A stretch of 64,000 bases of DNA from CAVRUD01 sp963849635 (GTDB lineage: Bacteria; Chloroflexota; Chloroflexia; Thermomicrobiales; UBA6265), in assembly GCA_963849635.1 (NCBI GenBank), contig CAWKIA010000024.1, forward strand, positions 62,001 through 126,000, read 5' to 3'. The first letter of the stretch is position 1, and each line of letters starts with the position of its first letter. Positions 61,466-64,000 of the stretch are shown here, in pieces. The notes beneath the pieces were generated by a model. It saw only the letters and a list, made by a program, of their open reading frames with translations, made no database searches and was not told where the DNA came from. A program made the position numbers and the translations under genes.

Positions 61466-64000
61466 TTACTCGGCCTGTTGCGCCTCAAGGGATGCCTCGG
61501 CAACGATGTCTTCAAGTGGCAATTGAGACCCTATGTCACAGGCGGCAGCATATTCCGCATCTCCAAGTGCCGCCCTGACGGTTGACTTGAGGCGCTCGTA
61601 CCAGACGATCTCTCCGGGAGTAACTGGGGCGCCAATGGCCTCGCGGAGCGCGGATTCACCGCCTAGCAGCCGCGCCGCTCGCTCTGGGCGATTTCGCACC
61701 GCGGCAACTTCGGCTACGCACGCCAAAACCGCGGCCACGCCTCGCCGATCACCGAGACGTTGGGACGCGGCGAGGGTATCAGCCAGCAATGTCCGCGCGC
61801 GATCGATGTCCCCTTCGGCCGTGGCGATCATGGCAAGCTGGCGGGTCACGTGGGCGACGATCGCTTCGTCGCCGACCCCGCGCAACAACGCGAGCGCCTC
61901 CTCGAAGCGAGCGCCCGCTCCGGAAACGTCAGTCAGGAAGTCATCGCCGTAGCGCATGATCTCCGCGAGGTTGCTGAGCACGAGGGCAAGACCCCGAGGA
62001 TTATCCAGCGTCCGCCGGATGGCAAGCTCCTCTTCGAAAATGGCCCTGGCGCGCTCGGTATCGCCCCCGTCCGCTATCACCGCCCCGACCGCGTTCAGGG
62101 CGGTCGCGATGCCGCTTGGGTCCCCCAACTCCCGGTAAACCGCCAGGCACTCCTCCCCGAGCGTCAGGGCGCGATCGAGATCACCGTTCGCCCAGGCGAG
62201 TCCACTCGCCGCATCCAACGCGTTGGCCCGTACAGCCGGGTCGACGCCGGCGGCTCCCGAGAGCGCCCGATTGAGCCATTCCCGGCCTTCGCTGACGTAG
62301 CCGCGAATGAACCAGAATCGCCAGAGTGCCGCCGCTATCCGCAGCATCCCCGTGGGATCGTGGGTGGCTGACCAGTCCATGGAGGCGCGTAGGTCCTCGT
62401 GGGCATCTTCCAAACGTTGCAGCCAGATGTATTGATCGGCACCGGTGAGCTGGGGTGCGCTTCGTTCGGCCAGATCCAGAAAAAAACGTGCGTGACGTTG
62501 ATGGGCATCGATCGCATCGGCGCTATCAGCAAGTTGTGCCAGGCCGTACTCGCGGATCGTTGCCAGCATCGCAAAGCGCAGTTCGCCGTCTGCCGTTTCC
62601 AATTGACGGAGAAGGCTATGGTCGACCAGGCGAGCCAGCCCATCCAGCACGTCGAGGTCTGTATCGTCGTCGATAGCACTGCTCACTACCGCCTCGGCGG
62701 TCTCGAGATCGAAGGCGGCGGCGAAGACTGAAAGGCGGCGAAAGAGCTGCTGCTCCGCGGGCTCCAGCAGGTCGTAGCTCCAGGCGATCGCATCCCGCAT
62801 CGTTCGTTGCCGCTCGGGGAGGTCGAGGGCGCCGCCGGCAAGCACTTTGAGACGGTCGTCGAGGCGAGCAAGGAGGGCGGACGGGGGAAGCATCCTTACC
62901 CGCGCGGCGGCCAATTCGATCGCCAGTGGGAGGCCGTCCAACCGCCGGCAGATCTCGGCCACCGCCACGGCGTTATCGGAGGTGACCGCGAAGCCAGCTC
63001 TGGCCGCGGCGGCCCGTTCCTGAAAGAGGGCCACAGCCGGGACCTGGAGCAGCGTCGCTACGGAGACCTGCCGACCTACGGAGGGTAGTGCCAGCGGCGC
63101 CACGGCGATCTCGCGCTCCGCGCGCAGGCGCAAGGGTGTCCGAGATGTCGCCAGGACTGTGAGACCCGGCGCGGCTGCCAGGAGATCCGCAATTGCTGGC
63201 CCGGCCGTGGTGATCTGTTCGAAGTTATCGAGGAGCAGGAGCAGTCGTTTGCCCTGGAAGAATGAAACCAGGCGGTCGCGCAAGGGACGGTCGCCTTCTT
63301 CGCGCACGTCCAGCACCCGCGCAATCGACGGGATCACAAGTCCGATGTCTCGGACCGGCGTGAGGTCGGTGTACCAGATGCCATCGGGAAATCCATGGCC
63401 GACCTTCGAGGCAACCTCGATCGCCAGGCGCGTCTTCCCCACCCCGCCGGGGCCGGACAAGGTCACCAGACGCGCCTCGCCTTGGAGCAGCATGTTCGTC
63501 ACGGTCGCTACATCGTCGGTACGTCCGACGATCGGGGTTGGTGGAGCAGGCAGGTTGCCCAGGAGCGTCACGTCCGGGAGCGTGGCAGTACCCACCGTCT
63601 CGGTTTGCACAACCGAGGGAGCGGCCTGCGTGGTCGGGCTGTTATGTCGAGCGTATGAGCCGGCCAGCGCCTCCAGCACGTCCTTTGTCCACGCATCGTT
63701 GGGACGGTCCAGGATCTCGACCCATTGTTGGCCCTGGAGGAAGTAGGCAACCGAATCCGGGAAATCCACACGCTCAAGGAGTAGCGGGAGGATCGGCCGA
63801 TCGCAATCCCAGGCGAGTTGCAGCTCCTGGCGGACGTTGCGGGAGCGCATCGAGGCGGTGGAGCAGAGTACGGCAACGACATTGCACGCACGGACGGCGG
63901 CGACGATCTCCCCCGCCCAGGCGGTGCCCCCGGCGATGCCACGGCGGTCGATCCAGACGGAAACGCCGGCCGCCGCGAGCGCATCGGCGATCGCGAGGGC
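61466..64000 (-). CDS. TIR / NB-ARC / TPR STAND protein, N-terminus beyond the window
   Basis: Open at the right edge; 845 residues visible. The N-terminal part is a TIR domain: VSVWIDRRGIAGGTAWAGEI (BB-loop region) and ASMRSRNVRQELQLAW, where the Glu of RQEL fits the catalytic Glu of NAD-cleaving TIR domains, then LQGQQWVEILDRPND. Next come GRTDDVATVTNMLL, Walker A SGPGGVGKTRLA, Walker B LLLLLDNFEQI, sensor ATSRTPLRLRAERE, a winged helix (AIAWSYDLLEPAEQQLFRRLSVF) and TPR-like repeats. Unlike the other LuxR genes, it has no C-terminal helix-turn-helix. This is the architecture of sensor-effector NADases in bacterial defence and of plant TIR-NLRs; a role in defence is inference. It ends 142 bp after the fourth rpoD-end copy. 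Confidence 0.85.
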   Translation of the reverse strand, partial: ALAIADALAAAGVSVWIDRRGIAGGTAWAGEIVAAVRACNVVAVLCSTASMRSRNVRQELQLAWDCDRPILPLLLERVDFPDSVAYFLQGQQWVEILDRPNDAWTKDVLEALAGSYARHNSPTTQAAPSVVQTETVGTATLPDVTLLGNLPAPPTPIVGRTDDVATVTNMLLQGEARLVTLSGPGGVGKTRLAIEVASKVGHGFPDGIWYTDLTPVRDIGLVIPSIARVLDVREEGDRPLRDRLVSFFQGKRLLLLLDNFEQITTAGPAIADLLAAAPGLTVLATSRTPLRLRAEREIAVAPLALPSVGRQVSVATLLQVPAVALFQERAAAARAGFAVTSDNAVAVAEICRRLDGLPLAIELAAARVRMLPPSALLARLDDRLKVLAGGALDLPERQRTMRDAIAWSYDLLEPAEQQLFRRLSVFAAAFDLETAEAVVSSAIDDDTDLDVLDGLARLVDHSLLRQLETADGELRFAMLATIREYGLAQLADSADAIDAHQRHARFFLDLAERSAPQLTGADQYIWLQRLEDAHEDLRASMDWSATHDPTGMLRIAAALWRFWFIRGYVSEGREWLNRALSGAAGVDPAVRANALDAASGLAWANGDLDRALTLGEECLAVYRELGDPSGIATALNAVGAVIADGGDTERARAIFEEELAIRRTLDNPRGLALVLSNLAEIMRYGDDFLTDVSGAGARFEEALALLRGVGDEAIVAHVTRQLAMIATAEGDIDRARTLLADTLAASQRLGDRRGVAAVLACVAEVAAVRNRPERAARLLGGESALREAIGAPVTPGEIVWYERLKSTVRAALGDAEYAAACDIGSQLPLEDIVAEASLEAQQAE

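Overview
The window is GC-rich chromosomal DNA from a bacterium, most likely a member of the Chloroflexota (Thermomicrobia-like). That placement is inference from the mix of very high GC, frequent GTG/TTG starts, F420-type LLM oxidoreductase, many LuxR-type STAND ATPases and ScyD-type secreted propellers; no rRNA or tRNA is present to test it. Many otherwise convincing genes are broken by single-base frame changes, several of them in homopolymer runs. This looks more like uncorrected long-read sequence than real decay, so frame-broken genes are annotated over their whole span.

1-9.2 kb: secreted redox and copper functions. A membrane-anchored protein with two thioredoxin-like domains is followed by two tandem propeller-plus-cupredoxin proteins and a Tat-exported multicopper oxidase, probably one operon. 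A Vps62-like protein with a C-terminal membrane domain follows. 9.2-23 kb: mostly housekeeping genes: alpha-carbonic anhydrase, TerC, a D-2-hydroxyacid dehydrogenase, two membrane proteins, an S9 peptidase, a rubredoxin/GltD-like/ferredoxin oxidoreductase, an MFS exporter and a CHRD protein. Inside it sits a probable colicin-D-like nuclease with its immunity protein, the toxin start overlapping the peptidase stop.

23-36 kb: a badly frame-broken heparinase-like/PD40 protein, a DUF3455 protein, nucleoside hydrolase, a SnoaL/MarR divergent pair with visible operators, an arginase-family enzyme, a THUMP-like methyltransferase, a VapBC-type pair, a PQQ-type sugar dehydrogenase and an LLM oxidoreductase, with several dispersed palindromic repeats between genes.

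36-64 kb: an island of six large STAND-type proteins (four NB-ARC/LuxR, one SARP/BTAD-ATPase, one TIR-NB-ARC-TPR running off the right edge), plus a stand-alone CHAT-type peptidase. The striking feature is at rpoD (45397-46407). The last 111-120 bp of this sigma gene recurs three more times downstream (51036, 56648, 61212), each time followed by a terminator-like hairpin at least in the first two repeats, and splits the region into three cassettes of 4.5-5.6 kb. Copies differ from the rpoD end at 2, 6 and about 17 positions in order of distance, and most changes in the first two are synonymous. This resembles serial insertion at the rpoD 3' end with regeneration of the gene end each time, but no recombinase gene is visible.
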